This document shows positions 1-10,626 of a stretch of 64,000 nt of DNA, in pieces. Both the position numbers and the translations under genes were made by a program. The stretch's first letter is position 1. Each line of letters begins with the position of its first letter. Where the stretch lies: assembly GCA_026225945.1 (NCBI GenBank), contig JAMJFZ010001222.1, forward strand, positions 1,837,501 through 1,901,500, written 5' to 3'. The notes below the pieces were generated by a model. It was not told the DNA's origin. It saw only the letters and a list, made by a program, of their open reading frames with translations, and searched no databases. This DNA comes from Cricetomys ansorgei (taxonomy: Eukaryota > Chordata > Mammalia > Rodentia > Nesomyidae).

Positions 1-182
1 AACTGAAAAGCTTGAGCCCACTCTGGGTGACATAACTAGACTCCATCTCAAGAATCAAAAGCGGAAGAGGAAGACATTGTGAGACATTTTCTGTCTAGTA
101 TTAGAAACCATAATATGGCCAAGCAGATTTGAGAAAGAGTAAAAGAGTAAAAATGAAATTCAGAACTGAAGATCTACTAGAT

Positions 183-378
183 CAGTGGTTCTCAACCTTC
201 CCAATGCTGCGACCTTTAATACAGTTACTCATGTTGTGGCGACCCCAACCATAAAATTGTTTTGTTGCTACTTCGTAACCGAATTTTCCTACTGTGATGA
301 ATCATACTGTAAATATCTGATACGCAGATGGCCTTAAGCAACCTCTGTGAAAGGGTCGAGAGCTGGTGAGAACTGCTG
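183..378 (+). mobile_element. URR1-type hAT DNA transposon fossil with 8-bp target duplication
   Basis: The element starts CAGTGGTTCTCAACC and ends GGTGAGAACTGCTG, an imperfect terminal inverted repeat. It is flanked by a perfect 8-bp target duplication TACTAGAT (175-182 and 379-386), the hallmark of hAT insertion. The interior (GCTGCGACC.TTTAATACAGTT, CCCCAACCATAAAATT, AAAGGGTCG) matches the rodent URR1 consensus as I know it. It is non-autonomous and has no open frame. Confidence 0.9.
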
Positions 379-1784
379 TACTAGATAATTACTAGAGAGA
401 ATTCAAGAAACAGACATATTCCACCCAGACCAATAACGGCACAAAATTATAGTAAGTTCAGAAAATGCGAAAAAGCAACATGTCAGAGTAAGAAAACTAA
501 CTGGACATATGGCTGAGAAGAACGATGGAGAAGTAATTCTTGAGATGGTAGCTGAGCACTTTTCAAAACTGATCAAAAATTAAAATCATGCCACCCAGGC
601 AAGAGGCACCTAAAGTAATCAGCTTCTAAGATGAAGAGGCTGCCAGATGTGCTGTGCCCTCGTTCTCAGTACTCTGGAGGCAGAGCAGGCTCAGTGAGTT
701 CCAAAACTCAAAGAAACAGAAAGAAAGAAAGAAAGTGCTTGGGTTAGTTATGTTTCCATCTGTGGTTACCTTGGGCCTGCAGCATCACAGCAGGGAAACA
801 GGAGAGTAAAAGCACTCACCTGGATGTCAGCAAGCAGGAGAAATGAGGCGGAGGCCAAGGCCTGCATCCCAGTGACAAAGTCCCCCACTGTGCCCCCCTT
901 CTCAAGTCCTGAGGATGAAGCTGTTGTCTTGGTTTCTTTCTCAGCATATTCACAACTAACAAAGAAAAGCTGATTTTTGTGTTGCTATTATGGCATGTGT
1001 ACTGTGTTTTTAACTTCCACAGTACTGGCTTAGATAAATTTGTACTTGTCAAATATATTTCTTCATTAATTTTAAAAGATAACTTTTCTGCATGTAGTCA
1101 TCTTGGTTGGCAACTATTTATTATCAGGGCTTGCGCACATCCATTCCGTGCTTTCCTGGCCCTGGGGATTTTTGCTGAGAGGTTTGATATTCTGATGTCT
1201 TAGTCTTTGCTCTCCTCTTGCTGATTGTGATATTGTTTCTTCCGTAGTTCTAGTCTTTTAACTGTGATGTATCTTGGAGAGGTTCCTCTCGGGCATGTCA
1301 ATTTGGAATCCTAAGTGCCCCTTGTATTTGGTTGTTGGGAAAAAAGTAATCTCAGTGCTTCACAAAGGAACTTGAACATAGGGACATAAAAGTAACTGGG
1401 CAAGGTGATTTCTCTTTGATAAAAGAGTGCTCTAGAACCCAAACTGGCTAGCAAGTAACATAAGTGGTGATTGCATCTTATCCCATTGGTGGGAGCTTGA
1501 CATCACAATCTCATGTGATTGGCTAAATGGCAGAAAAGGGAAGGGAAATAACATTGGGCTAACTACATTTGTTGGAGGGAAATGTTTCTCACATTGGAAG
1601 TCCATTTCTTTCCCTGGGTTTGGAGAAAGTTTCGCCATAATTCATTGACTGTATTACTTTCCCCGTCTATGACAGTACCTGAACAAAGGCAAAAAGAGGG
1701 GCTTATCTGGGTCAACAGTGTTAGGCTATAGTGGTCCGTCATGGTAGGACAGCCATAGCAGCAGGAGTATGAGGCAGCCAGTTG

Positions 1785-2050
1785 CACTGTATCTTCTCTG
1801 GTCAGGAAGCAGAGAGAGATGGGTGCTGCTGTTCTGCTTTTATCTCCTTTTTATTCACAGCAGGCCCCCAGCCAATGGAATGATGCCACTTATATTCAGG
1901 ATAGATCTTTCCTCCTGAGGTAAACCTTTCTGGAAACACCATCAAAGACATACCTATAGATGTATTTCCATGATGAGTCTGAGTCCAGTCAAGTTGACAA
2001 TAAAGATTAGCCATCTCAGTTCCACTCCGTATCAACTTGATACCAAGCAG
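1785..2050 (-). repeat. Rodent dispersed repeat, family not named with certainty
   Basis: Text such as AAACCTTTCTGGAAACACC, CAAAGACATACC and GTCAAGTTGACAATAAAG is typical of a high-copy rodent retroelement that I recognise by sight but cannot name. The same family in the opposite orientation appears near 37126-37260. The copy is diverged and non-coding. Confidence 0.6.
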
Positions 2051-3159
2051 ATGTGCTTTAATCATAGCATGCCACCCCATGTACCCTAAATCTCATTTTC
2101 ATCTCATAATGTAAACTCTTAGTCCATCTCTAAAAAAGTTCCTGTAATCTTTTAACAGTCCAAACACTATTTCAGAGTCCAAAGTCTTCTGAGACTCAAG
2201 GCAAATTCTTCCCTTTGAGCTCCTATGAAATCAGAAAGAATGCACAGACTTCCAATGAACAGTGATAAAGAGGAAACATTTCCATTATAAAAGAGAGGAC
2301 TGGGGTCATAGCGAGCAAAGATCAGACCAGACAAGACTGAAAGCAGCAGGACCAGCACGAAGCCTTGTGCTGCAAGTGTGGCAGCTGAGCCTATGATAGG
2401 GCCATCTGAACTCCATCAGCCCTGAGGAGTCATGCCCCTTCAGCCTACGCCTGTGGCACACAGAGCCTGTCTCTGGGGCCAGGTCTACTACATGCCTGTG
2501 GCTTTCCTGAGATGCCCGCCCCGTTATGGTGGCATCCTGGGGTCTCCACTGCAGTTTGGACTTCACCTTAGCTTCTTCATGCCATAGCCTCTCAGGGCCT
2601 CTTCTCAGGGACTAGGAACATGTCACACATTGCCTAGTTTCAGGGGCCTTCAGGCATCTGGGTGCAAACCTTGATGACCTCTCACTAAAACCAAGACCAT
2701 GTGATGACACTGCCAAGTTCTTCTGTCAGCCAAGACATAGTTGGACCTCTTGGAACAGCTGCAGTGGCTTCTTCTGCCTACACAGTTGTTCACAAGCAGT
2801 GAGCTTTCTAATGGCATTCCCAGTCCAGACTCTGCTTTAAATGAATTTGCATTTTCACAAATTGCACTCGTCCATGGCTCAGGTCTTACCCTCATAGCAC
2901 CTTTCCTATTGTTCCAAGGAACAGGGCCAGGTTTCTCTTTGATGGTGTTAACATCTTTAACACTGAAAATTGCTGACTATCCCTGCTCTTGGTCACAACA
3001 TTGATTTGCTCAGTGTTCTCTTCTTGACTACATTGCATATTTTCATATTTTTCTGGTCTTTTTGCTCTCTTAAAGCAGTGGGCTTTAACCATGCCACAAC
3101 ATGAAAACAATCTTCCCTTGAAATTTCCTCTACCAGAGAAATTATTACATTACTTTTTT

Positions 3160-3383
3160 AAAGGTTTATTTGTGTGTGTGTGTGAGTGAGAGAGAGGGGG
3201 ATGGGGGAGAGCACATGTGTGCATACATGTGTGTGGGTACCTAAGTAGGCCAGAAGAGGGCTTGGATCTCCTGGAACTTGAGTTACAGAGAGTTGTGAGC
3301 CACCAGAAATGGGTGCTGAGACTCAAGCCCAAGTCCTCTGTAAGAATAGCAAGAGTTCTTAACTGTAGAGCCATCTTCAGCCA
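3160..3383 (-). mobile_element. B3/B2-type SINE, antisense
   Basis: The sequence runs from a TG-rich head (the reverse of the CA tail) through GCCAGAAGAGGGC, GGATCTCCTGGAACTTGAGTTACAG and AGTCCTCTGTAAGA to TTCTTAACTGTAGAGCCATC. That order is the reverse complement of a B3/B2 SINE with its tRNA-derived head on the minus strand. Confidence 0.75.
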
Positions 3384-3898
3384 CTGGTACTTTTGAGTTC
3401 AGCCTTACTGTTTCTCAGGACATAGGCAGAACAAGTCCAGATCCGTCACTAGACTACAGCATGAATGGCCTCTAGCTCAGTTCCTGTTGTCAAGTCCTGT
3501 TCCTCTTCAAGGCTGAACTAGGGGACCGCTGTGTATTTGCCAGTTTTCTCATCTTCTAAACCGCTCGGCTCGCCACGAAGCTATGCTTATAGAATCCCAT
3601 ACTTCTTTAACTCGCAGTTCACATAATTTAACATTCTTCCCATAAACTAGTTCCAGATACCTACGGGATAGTCAGCTGATCCCTACAGCAGCCCCACTCC
3701 TCAGCACCGCTTCCTGTGCTGGTCATGTGTCCTGTTGCTGTGACAAAGCCCCTGACAAAAGCCACTGAAGGAAGGGTTTTCGTGTGCAGACCATCATGGC
3801 AGGATAAGAAACATCCAATTATGATGGAACTTGGGTTAAAACGAGAGTAATTTTTTTTTCTTTTCCAACTTGTAAAACTTTTATATGAACGCTTTAAC

Positions 3899-3901
3899 CA
3901 C

Positions 3902-3950
<49 letters not shown>

Positions 3951-3976
3951 TGCACGCACACACACACACACACACA
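3899..3976. repeat. CA microsatellite
   Basis: About 78 bases of (CA)n broken once by a GTGCGTGCACG interruption. Reading frames through it are low-complexity and not coding. Confidence 0.95.
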
Positions 3977-4859
3977 GGCGCCAGCAAAGCCTATGTTACA
4001 CAAAGGCCCTGCTACATTGTTGAAGTTGAGTTGCTGACTCATTCCCCCTTGATTCCCAGTCACTGATTTATTTAAGACTAGCCAATTGCAAAAGACTTTG
4101 AAGGTGAACTCCAGCCAATGGGGAAAAGACACAGTCACCTTCTGAGTTAGAGTAAAAACCAACTGCGTTTCCTGTCCCCAGTGCTTGTTGTTCGGCTTTG
4201 GTGAGCAGCACACCTTCTCACAAGAGTAAAGCCTTGAGTGTAGTATTTCCTCCACCTCTTCTTCCATTCCCGACGCTCTTCATTCTGCTTGATCTAGGGT
4301 ATCCGAGACGCTACCCGCTGTGTTTTTAATTGAGTTTTTCATTTCTAACATTTCTGCTCTGTTTTTTCCTCCATCAAATCTGTTTCTTTCCTAAATTTCT
4401 TAACTGTTTCTTACTTATTATCCACATTCCAAACTGATGCCTTTTCTTTCTTTTTCTGCTTGCTTTTGTGTTCTTTGAAATCAGTAAGTTTTTTTTTTAA
4501 CAAGTAGAATTTGCATTCCCTGTTCAGTATTTCATATATTTAGACTTATTAATTGAGAGGTTATGATCTTTGGGGTGTTGTATTTCCTTTTTCATGCTTC
4601 TCATGGTTTTCATATCTGTTGGTATGGAATGTCTTCTGGTTTTATTTGGGGATCTTAGTGAGCAGCCTTCTCTTATGATTTGATTCTCAGTTATACTCAG
4701 ATTGGAGAAAACAAACAGTCTCAACACCAGACTAAAGCAGAAGTAAAGGCACGCCTAAGGTTGAGTAAAGCCATCTTCTGTGGCACTGATGACAGAATAG
4801 AAGATGGCAAGAAAATGATGCAGAGTATGCTGTGAAGTTAACATTTGTTTAGGTTAAAA

Positions 4860-5520
4860 TTAAAAAGCAGAATAGGGGAAGCAGGCCGAGCACTGCTGTC
4901 CACAGGATGTCCAGTCTTGTGCTCTCTTACCCACTAACACGGCCGCCTCGTAGGAAGCCTGCAGCTGTGCACCACGCACTGGTCCAGCGTTCACTCTTGC
5001 TGGCAGGGAACTACATGGCAGGTAGGTGGCCCCAGAGGTCTGGGTACCCACCACAGTTATCTTCAGGTAGTGGAATCTGTTCCATCCTCTGGAAGAGGTG
5101 GAGCTCCGTGGCATGCCTCCTTCCCTGCCAGAGCCCAGCTTTCTGCAGCTGGAACCTCGAACATCTCAAGTCCAACCCCCTTTCCTCCACAGCTGCCTCC
5201 TCCCAGGGCCACCGCCTATTGTGCCCAGGCCTTGTGCTTTTGACTTGTTTTTCAGATCCCCAAAACAGCTCAGTCTTGGGCTGGCTCCCTTGTAGGGTAG
5301 AGACCTGCCATAGCCCTCTGAGATGGGGAATAAAAGAAAGGACTTCCTTGAATGTTGACCTGTCAGGCAAGAGGAGTCACCATCTGATAGATTCCCAAAA
5401 CAGATTGGTCGCTTTCTTCACTGTGCAGCCTGCATGGCTGACAGCTGAAGCCGTGTGCTGCCTTGCCCTTCTCTGCACTCCTCACGTCCTTTGCAGTTTG
5501 TGATCACGTCTCATCTTTCT
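4860..5520. other. GC-rich segment, open on both strands, origin unknown
   Basis: A 198-codon frame (4907-5503, +) overlaps a 119-codon frame on the opposite strand (5011-5370, -). The segment is richer in G+C than the AT-rich intron around it. Neither translation matches a family I know, and no splice pattern links either to Cep57l1. The most likely origin is a retroelement or processed-transcript relic. I do not call it a gene. Confidence 0.35.
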
Positions 5521-5774
5521 CTCTGAATAGTCTAGTCTCTGCCTGGCTCTTCCCAGAGTTACTCAGGGCAGCTTCTACTCTGCCTCCTCACTCTAAGGGT
5601 CTTCCTTCAGTTCTTTTAACTGCGTTTTTGTAGTTAAAGTTAGAAAGTTCCCACTAAACACATTTGTCTGCACCTGACATTTGGTAATTTTTATTTTCAT
5701 TTCATTTGGTTAATATTTTCAAATCTTACTAGTAGTTTCTTTGTGTGCCTGCGTACTTGTGTGTGTTGTACAAG

Positions 5775-5962
5775 GAATTAAATCCTGAGCATTGTGCATG
5801 CTAAGCAAGTACTTAACTGTTGAGTTGCTCCCTCAATCCATTACTCATTTATTTATTTATTTTGAGATGAGGTCTCAAGCTGTGCTTGGGTTAGAACTCA
5901 CAGTTCCCCCCTTAGCCTCCCAGTGACTGGGGTTTCCGATATGAACCACTACATCCAGATCT
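5775..5962 (-). mobile_element. ID-like element followed by a B1-like SINE, both antisense
   Basis: Bases 5775-5845 read as an antisense ID core (AATTAAATCCTGAGCATTGTGCATGC..AAGCA.GTACTTAACTGTTGAG). Bases 5850-5962 read as an antisense B1 relic starting TTTTGAGATGAGGTCTCA and ending TGAACCACTACATCCAG. Both are well diverged. Confidence 0.55.
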
Positions 5963-6739
5963 GGTGATATTTTTTTAAATATTATTGTCTTTTCTTCCTC
6001 CAGACATATGTATTCTGATTCACCACAGTCTGACATGAATTAGTATTAAAACACTTCACATGAAAGACCCTCTCTACTGTATGCTTCTACTTATCCCCAT
6101 TTGTATTACGACTTACATTCACTTTTACATATATTATTAAACCAACCCGTAATTCATTGTTAGTTCTCCTTTAAATTGTCTATTAACCTTTAAAGAAAAT
6201 TACAAAGAAAGTGTATGTATATTCATGTATATATTAATCATTTCCAGTGCTTTTCCTTTCTTTTGCACTGATTCAGTTTCCTTCAGTCTGAAGAAAAAAA
6301 TTGAATGCCAAGAATCCTCATAGCGTTTATACACCCAGAGAGGCCTTTATTTTCTGCATTTTTGTGAGAGATGTTTTTGTTAAATATGGGATTCTGGCTC
6401 ATGGCTTTTATATCTGTCTGTTGGTTTTATATGTATGCATGTATAGGCATATCTGTGTGGTGCTGCAGCACACATGCCATGGCACACTCTTCAGAAGTCC
6501 GTGTTCTGCTCTGCCTTTGTTTTGAGGCAGGATCTCCCTCCCTGTTTCTGCAGCTGGACTGCAGGTTCCAAGCTAACTGGCCCATAAGCTTCCATGCTGT
6601 CCTGCTTCTGCTTACAGATGCATGCATGCTACCCGGCTTCTTATGTACATTCCAGGGACTGAACTCATGACATCAAGCTTGAACAGCAGGTACTTTTACT
6701 CTCTGGGCCAGCTCTTTTGCCCTAAATAATTATTTATTA

Positions 6740-6862
6740 TTATTTTGTTGTTTTGAGGGAGTTGTTGGTTTCTAAAGTGCAGACTGGCCTCAACCTTGCT
6801 ATATTGCCCAGGTTGGCCTCTGGCCATGATGCTCCTCCTGCCTCACCACAATGCCCAGCTTT
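6740..6862 (-). mobile_element. B1-like SINE relic, antisense
   Basis: TTTTGAGGGAG.TGTTGG, CAGACTGGCCTCAACCTTGCTATATTGCCCAGG and CACCACAATGCCCAG follow the antisense B1/7SL-derived layout. The copy is old and partial. Confidence 0.5.
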
Positions 6863-7229
6863 AGTTGACAGCTTTAAATTGTCAGCACATTAAAGATTTT
6901 GTCTCAGTTGTCTTCAGCTATCATGGTGTCTAATGGCCATTCTTATCTGCATTCCCCTGTATGATGCAGAATTCTGTTTCTCAGGATGCTTTTAAGATTA
7001 TTATTGATCTGCAATACTTCAGTACTTTGATAATTGATGCACCTCTGTGTAGTTTTCTATGTATTGATTCTATTTTTTTATTTCTGGTGTTTTGAGGAGT
7101 GTTTTGTTTTTTTTCACCAGTCAATTTTTGAAATTACATTTGGAACATTGTAGATGCTGGTTCAGGTTCAAAACTATCTATTCTTTTGTCTAATTAAGTC
7201 ACTGTTTCTTGCCTGGAGCCCTGGATTCC

Positions 7230-7775
7230 TGGATCTCTGTATCCCTGGAACCCTAGACTCCTCTTTTCAATCTACTCTTAAGCCTTTAACTGGAAGGCTT
7301 CGGCCTTCATAAAAGCTAGATCATTTAAACTGCTAGCCGGGACCTAGAAGGCTTCAGCCTCAGCCTCAGAGATCCACGCTGACTGAGCCACTCTGACTAC
7401 CTCCTTCTGAACTGTGACTGTGCTGGTTCAGGTTCAAACTCTTGTATGTCTCTGAGTCTCTCCCTGAGCTCTCCTGACTCTCACTGACTGTAACTCCTCC
7501 GCATAACTGAGAGTGGGGCATGTCCTTACTCTGACTCATTCTGCCTACTCTTTCTAGTCACTTTGCCTGCCCTTCACTCTGACTCATCTCAGATGTCACT
7601 TCCTGTGTGACACTGACTCCTGAGCTCTGCTTCCTGTCTGCTTCCACACTGTTTCTGTCTTAGGGATTAAAGGTGTGTCTGCATTCCATCCAGACCACAC
7701 AGGCCTCTGAGTGTAGACCCCTGGAATGTAGACCCTAGCTTTCACACAGGCCTATTCCTCTACAGAACATTTTTA
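7230..7775 (+). repeat. LTR-like rodent repeat (shared, reversed, near 39.8 kb)
   Basis: A CT-rich stretch carries CTGACTCTCACTGACTGTAACTCC, GGGATTAAAGGTGTGTC and CTAGCTTTCACACAGGCCTATT. The last segment reappears reversed at about 39,800-39,850, so this is a dispersed family. An 18-bp phrase (GCTGGTTCAGGTTCAAAC) occurs at about 7156 and again at about 7422. The CT-rich build suggests an endogenous retroviral LTR. The family name is not determined and I see no coding frame. Confidence 0.5.
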
Positions 7776-8372
7776 ACCTTTATTCTTCACTGAGCACTCT
7801 GTCTTAATCTCTTCTTTGAGATGCCGGTATTGGCCCTTAGGTCTCCACAACTGGTCTTTTAGTGGCTGCTTTTCATATTGTTTTAATTAGTAGACTTTCT
7901 CTTTTAGAGCCATTTTATGTTGGTAGAAAAATGAGTAAGGTTCTTCTTGCCCCTCAACAGTTGCCGTCATTGCTGATGTGGTAATAGACAGTCTTGTAAA
8001 ATGGCCTATGTGTGCGTGAGCAACTTTCCCCAGCTGCTTTTCTGTTAGAGTCAGGGAGGCTTCGGCAGTGAGTAGGCCTGCTCACCTGTGAGTTACACTC
8101 ATTATGCTGTGATGCTTTCCCTAGTGCCGCTGCTACATAAGGAGAAAATTATTCTGTCTGTGCTAGTTCAGCAATGTACTCATTGCATATTATATTTGCT
8201 CCTTAGAGGCATTTGATTTTCCTGTTTTCTGCTTGTAAGCACGTAACGTAGATAAATGTTTGGACATGCTTTTAACAGCCAATTTATGTTACATTTTCAC
8301 TTCTCAGAAATTGTTATTCTTGATCCACTGGCATCACTTGCCAAATGTAGATTTTGTTTTTATCTTTTATAG

Positions 8373-8489
8373 GCCCAGCTTCAGAGGGAAAAAGAGCAAG
8401 ATCAGATGAAGCTGCATGCTAAACTTGAAAAGCTTGATGTCTTAGAAAAGGAGTGTTTCAGACTGACAATGACTCAGCAAACTGCTGAG
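8373..8489 (+). CDS. Cep57l1: Cep57l1 coding exon (internal coiled coil)
   Basis: The acceptor is CTTTTATAG and the donor GAG/GTAAGC, with phase 0 at both ends and 39 codons. The peptide begins AQLQREKEQDQMKLHAKLEK and ends RLTMTQQTAE. Its heptad-like leucine/charged pattern is the end of the N-terminal coiled coil, which in this family serves centrosome localisation and self-association. It is nearly identical to my recollection of human CEP57L1. The donor is followed at once by three further in-frame copies of the same splice site (see 8490-8632). Confidence 0.93.
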
Positions 8490-8632
8490 GTAAGCTCTGC
8501 TTGCCTCTTTGAAGCAGGGGTGCAGGTAAGCTCTGCTTGCCTCTTTGAAGCAGGGGTACAGGTAAGCTCTGCTTGCCTCTTTGAAGCAGGGGTGCAGGTA
8601 AGCTCTGCTTGCCTCTTTGAAGCAGGGGTGCC
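8490..8632 (+). repeat. Cep57l1: 36-bp minisatellite, four units, each carrying a GTAAGC splice donor
   Basis: The unit starts GTAAGCTCTGCTTGCCTC and ends with GAAGCAGGGGTGCAG. It is repeated at 8490, 8526, 8562 and 8598, the fourth diverging at its end. Each junction reads (G/C)AG/GTAAGC, a near-consensus 5' splice site. The unit is 12 codons with no stop in the exon frame, so each extra donor would add VSSACLFEAGVQ. Every unit also holds a pyrimidine-rich stretch and a CAG resembling an acceptor. Whether the downstream donors are used is not visible from DNA. Confidence 0.95.
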
Positions 8633-8639
8633 AGGAGCA

Positions 8640-9300
8640 GAGCTCTGGTGCTTAGCAAAGTTGCCACTGTGTGTGAATGAACGGTAAGATTTAGAGTGAT
8701 TGATGTACAACCGCCTGTAATCTGGGTAATTCCTGTGCATGGAGAAGTGTGTTCTGTCAGGGCACGAGTGAGCTTGCCTTCTGGTGCAAAAGCATGAGTT
8801 TGACTTCTAAGATAGCACCAACAGTCAAAGATCTGACCTATAGGATCTTTGAGAAGGTAGTCTTTACTGCTTATTGTTACGCCTATCCAACTTCTCTTCT
8901 CCCCTTTTCCCCACATCTTCTCATGTCACAGACTTGTCGAGAACCTTTCCTCCTCTTTGTGGCCCTCCTTAAGTGCTCCGACACTCAGAAGTCTCTCTTG
9001 ACCCTCTGCCATGGATTCTGTTCTGACCACACAACATATGCTGTGTAATGCAGGTGTGAATGGCGAGAAGGGTGCAGGCGTGCCATGGCGTGTGGAGGTT
9101 AGAGCCCAGCTTCTGGATGTGTTTCTCCTACTTCTGCATGGACTCCAGGGAGCAAACACAAGTCAGCAGGCTTGCATGGCAGGCGCTTTACCTACTGGCC
9201 ATCTTGCCAGAGTCCATGTTTATTATGATCCATGGAAGGCAGAGTGCAGCACTAAGCTCTTAAGTAACAAGGGCCTTGCCTTACCTTTCAGAGGTGCTCC
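8640..9300 (+). other. Intron of Cep57l1 with an antisense B3/B4-like SINE
   Basis: Bases 9030-9215 contain GTGGAGGTTAGAGCCCAGCTTCTGG and GGCAGGCGCTTTACCTACTGGCCATCTTGCC, the antisense layout of a B4/B3 SINE. I see nothing in the remainder. Confidence 0.5.
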
Positions 9301-9310
9301 TACCCCTACC

Positions 9311-9827
9311 TGTTGGAAAGAGTTTTTTAATTTTATTAAAAAGGTAGATCAGATGGAAAGAGATAGAACAGAGATAGAAGATAGATGGAGAAGGGAAGCT
9401 CTTTTGTGATGGCCCGGGGACCACACAATGCCAAAGGGAGAAACCTCCCTGTAGAGGTGGTGCAGTCCTGAAGGGAGGATTTCCCAACAGGACTGAGTTG
9501 CTTAGCCCAACAGAGCTTAACTGTCCAGCTCTGCTTCACCTCGCCTCCTGGAGATGGTCCTGAAGGGAGACTATCCCAACAGGACAGAGGAGCTTCTGGC
9601 CAGGTGTCCCTGGTGTTGCAGCTCTGTAGGGAAATATCCCTGGTGAGCTGTTCTTCTTTCTTCTGTCCTATGATCTCAGCAGGCCAGCGACTGCTTCCGC
9701 TCTGAGGAGAAGCAGTGAGGGTTGCTCAGTCCTTTTTAAAGGGTCTGGAGGGGGTGGAGCTATCAACATGGCCTACGATTGGTGGAATTTCTTTGGCCTG
9801 TGCTGGGTGGAATTCTCAGTCCAGAGA
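9311..9827 (-). mobile_element. Solo-LTR-like repeat, copy 1
   Basis: Shares long near-identical segments with 13104-13591: GATTTCCCAACAGGACTGAG, CTCCTGGAGATGGT, AGGGAAATATCCC, TGATCTCAGCAGGCCAG and GGGTTGCTCA.TCCTTTTTAAAGG. Read on the minus strand it has a TTTAAAAAGG TATA-like box and ends near ..CCAACA, so a minus-strand LTR fits. No gag/pol-like frame adjoins. The exact ends and the family are uncertain. Confidence 0.6.
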
Positions 9828-10626
9828 GGGATGGGGGGCCCCAGCTCAGGGTCATTTATGTTAGTTGAAACTACTTCTGTGCTGTTCTGTTAGGTTGGGG
9901 TACCCTGAAGCCAGCTGGGAGTGGGGTCCCTGATAGCCCCAGGGGGAGCATTCTTATGAGAAGTTTCAAGTCCCAGGGCTCCCCAGCCTTGTAGAGCTAG
10001 ACTCCCCCAAAAGGGAAATATGCTGGCTCCTCAGTGGTCCTTGGCACCATTTGGGGTTCCTGGTGAGCACGAGGAATGGTGGCTGGGCCCCCAGAGTTCC
10101 CAGCAGAGTGGTGAGGGAGGCAAGCATTAGTCTTGAACAGCAGTTGGACAGCAGGAGGGGCTGGGTTTCCTGGTAAAGTCAACTTTGCTTCCTGGAAGAA
10201 ACACAGATGGCTGTGAGGGTCCATCTTGGACGGGGTGGAGGTGTCAGCCAGGAGCGCTGAGGGCTGTGAGGTTCCATCTGGGGGGTGGGTCATCCAGGAG
10301 CAAGCGCAGTCCTCAATATGGTCCTCCTCCTGTTTGACAGTTAGCCAGCTGGCACTTGGGCCTGGCAAGGGGGCGGAGCTAAGGCAGAGCTTCCTTCACA
10401 GGGCTGTGGAGGCTGATCATATATGGATGTGAAGGAGCATGTCAGCGGTGGAGCTTTTCACAGAAGTGGGAGCCCCATGCTGTAGATTGGGGGTGGGTGG
10501 AACCTCCCAAAGGGAGCCCTGGGCTATGGGCTATGTCTGTGGTCAGGGGTAGGGGCAGAGCTCTCCAGCACAGAGCCTTGCGGTGGACTCTGCTTGTTGC
10601 AGAATCCTAACAGTCTTTGTATGCAT
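9828..10626. other. G-rich intronic sequence of unknown origin
   Basis: About 800 bases of G-rich sequence, with GGGGTGG and GGAGC runs, lie between LTR-like copy 1 and the CACGTG minisatellite. Short open frames exist on both strands but match nothing I know. It could belong to the same retroelement as copy 1. I see no polypurine tract or primer-binding site at the join. Confidence 0.4.

Larger units (their letters stand above)
1..8372 (+). other. Cep57l1: Intron of Cep57l1 (5' end outside window)
   Basis: No exon recognised. The stretch holds a B1/Alu-like 3' end (about 1-60), a URR1 DNA element (183-378), a decayed B1 (640-740), a rodent dispersed repeat (1785-2050), a B3-type SINE (3160-3383), a CA microsatellite (3899-3976), a GC-rich island with long open frames on both strands (about 4860-5520), an antisense ID and B1 (5775-5962), another antisense B1-like piece (6740-6862) and an LTR-like repeat (7230-7775). 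The rest is AT-rich sequence in which I see nothing. Confidence 0.75.

Noticed and set aside
1..8372. An upstream Cep57l1 exon encoding the KQLEYTKRM-type segment
   Set aside because: I searched by eye for this conserved coiled-coil sequence and found no match, so the preceding exon is taken to lie outside the window.
8458..8916. Minus-strand 152-residue frame over the 36-bp repeats
   Set aside because: It is antisense to a well-supported Cep57l1 exon and its repeats, with no homology.
9997..10432. Overlapping + and - frames of 68-123 residues in the G-rich stretch
   Set aside because: No recognisable family, no splice or promoter context, and strongly biased base composition.
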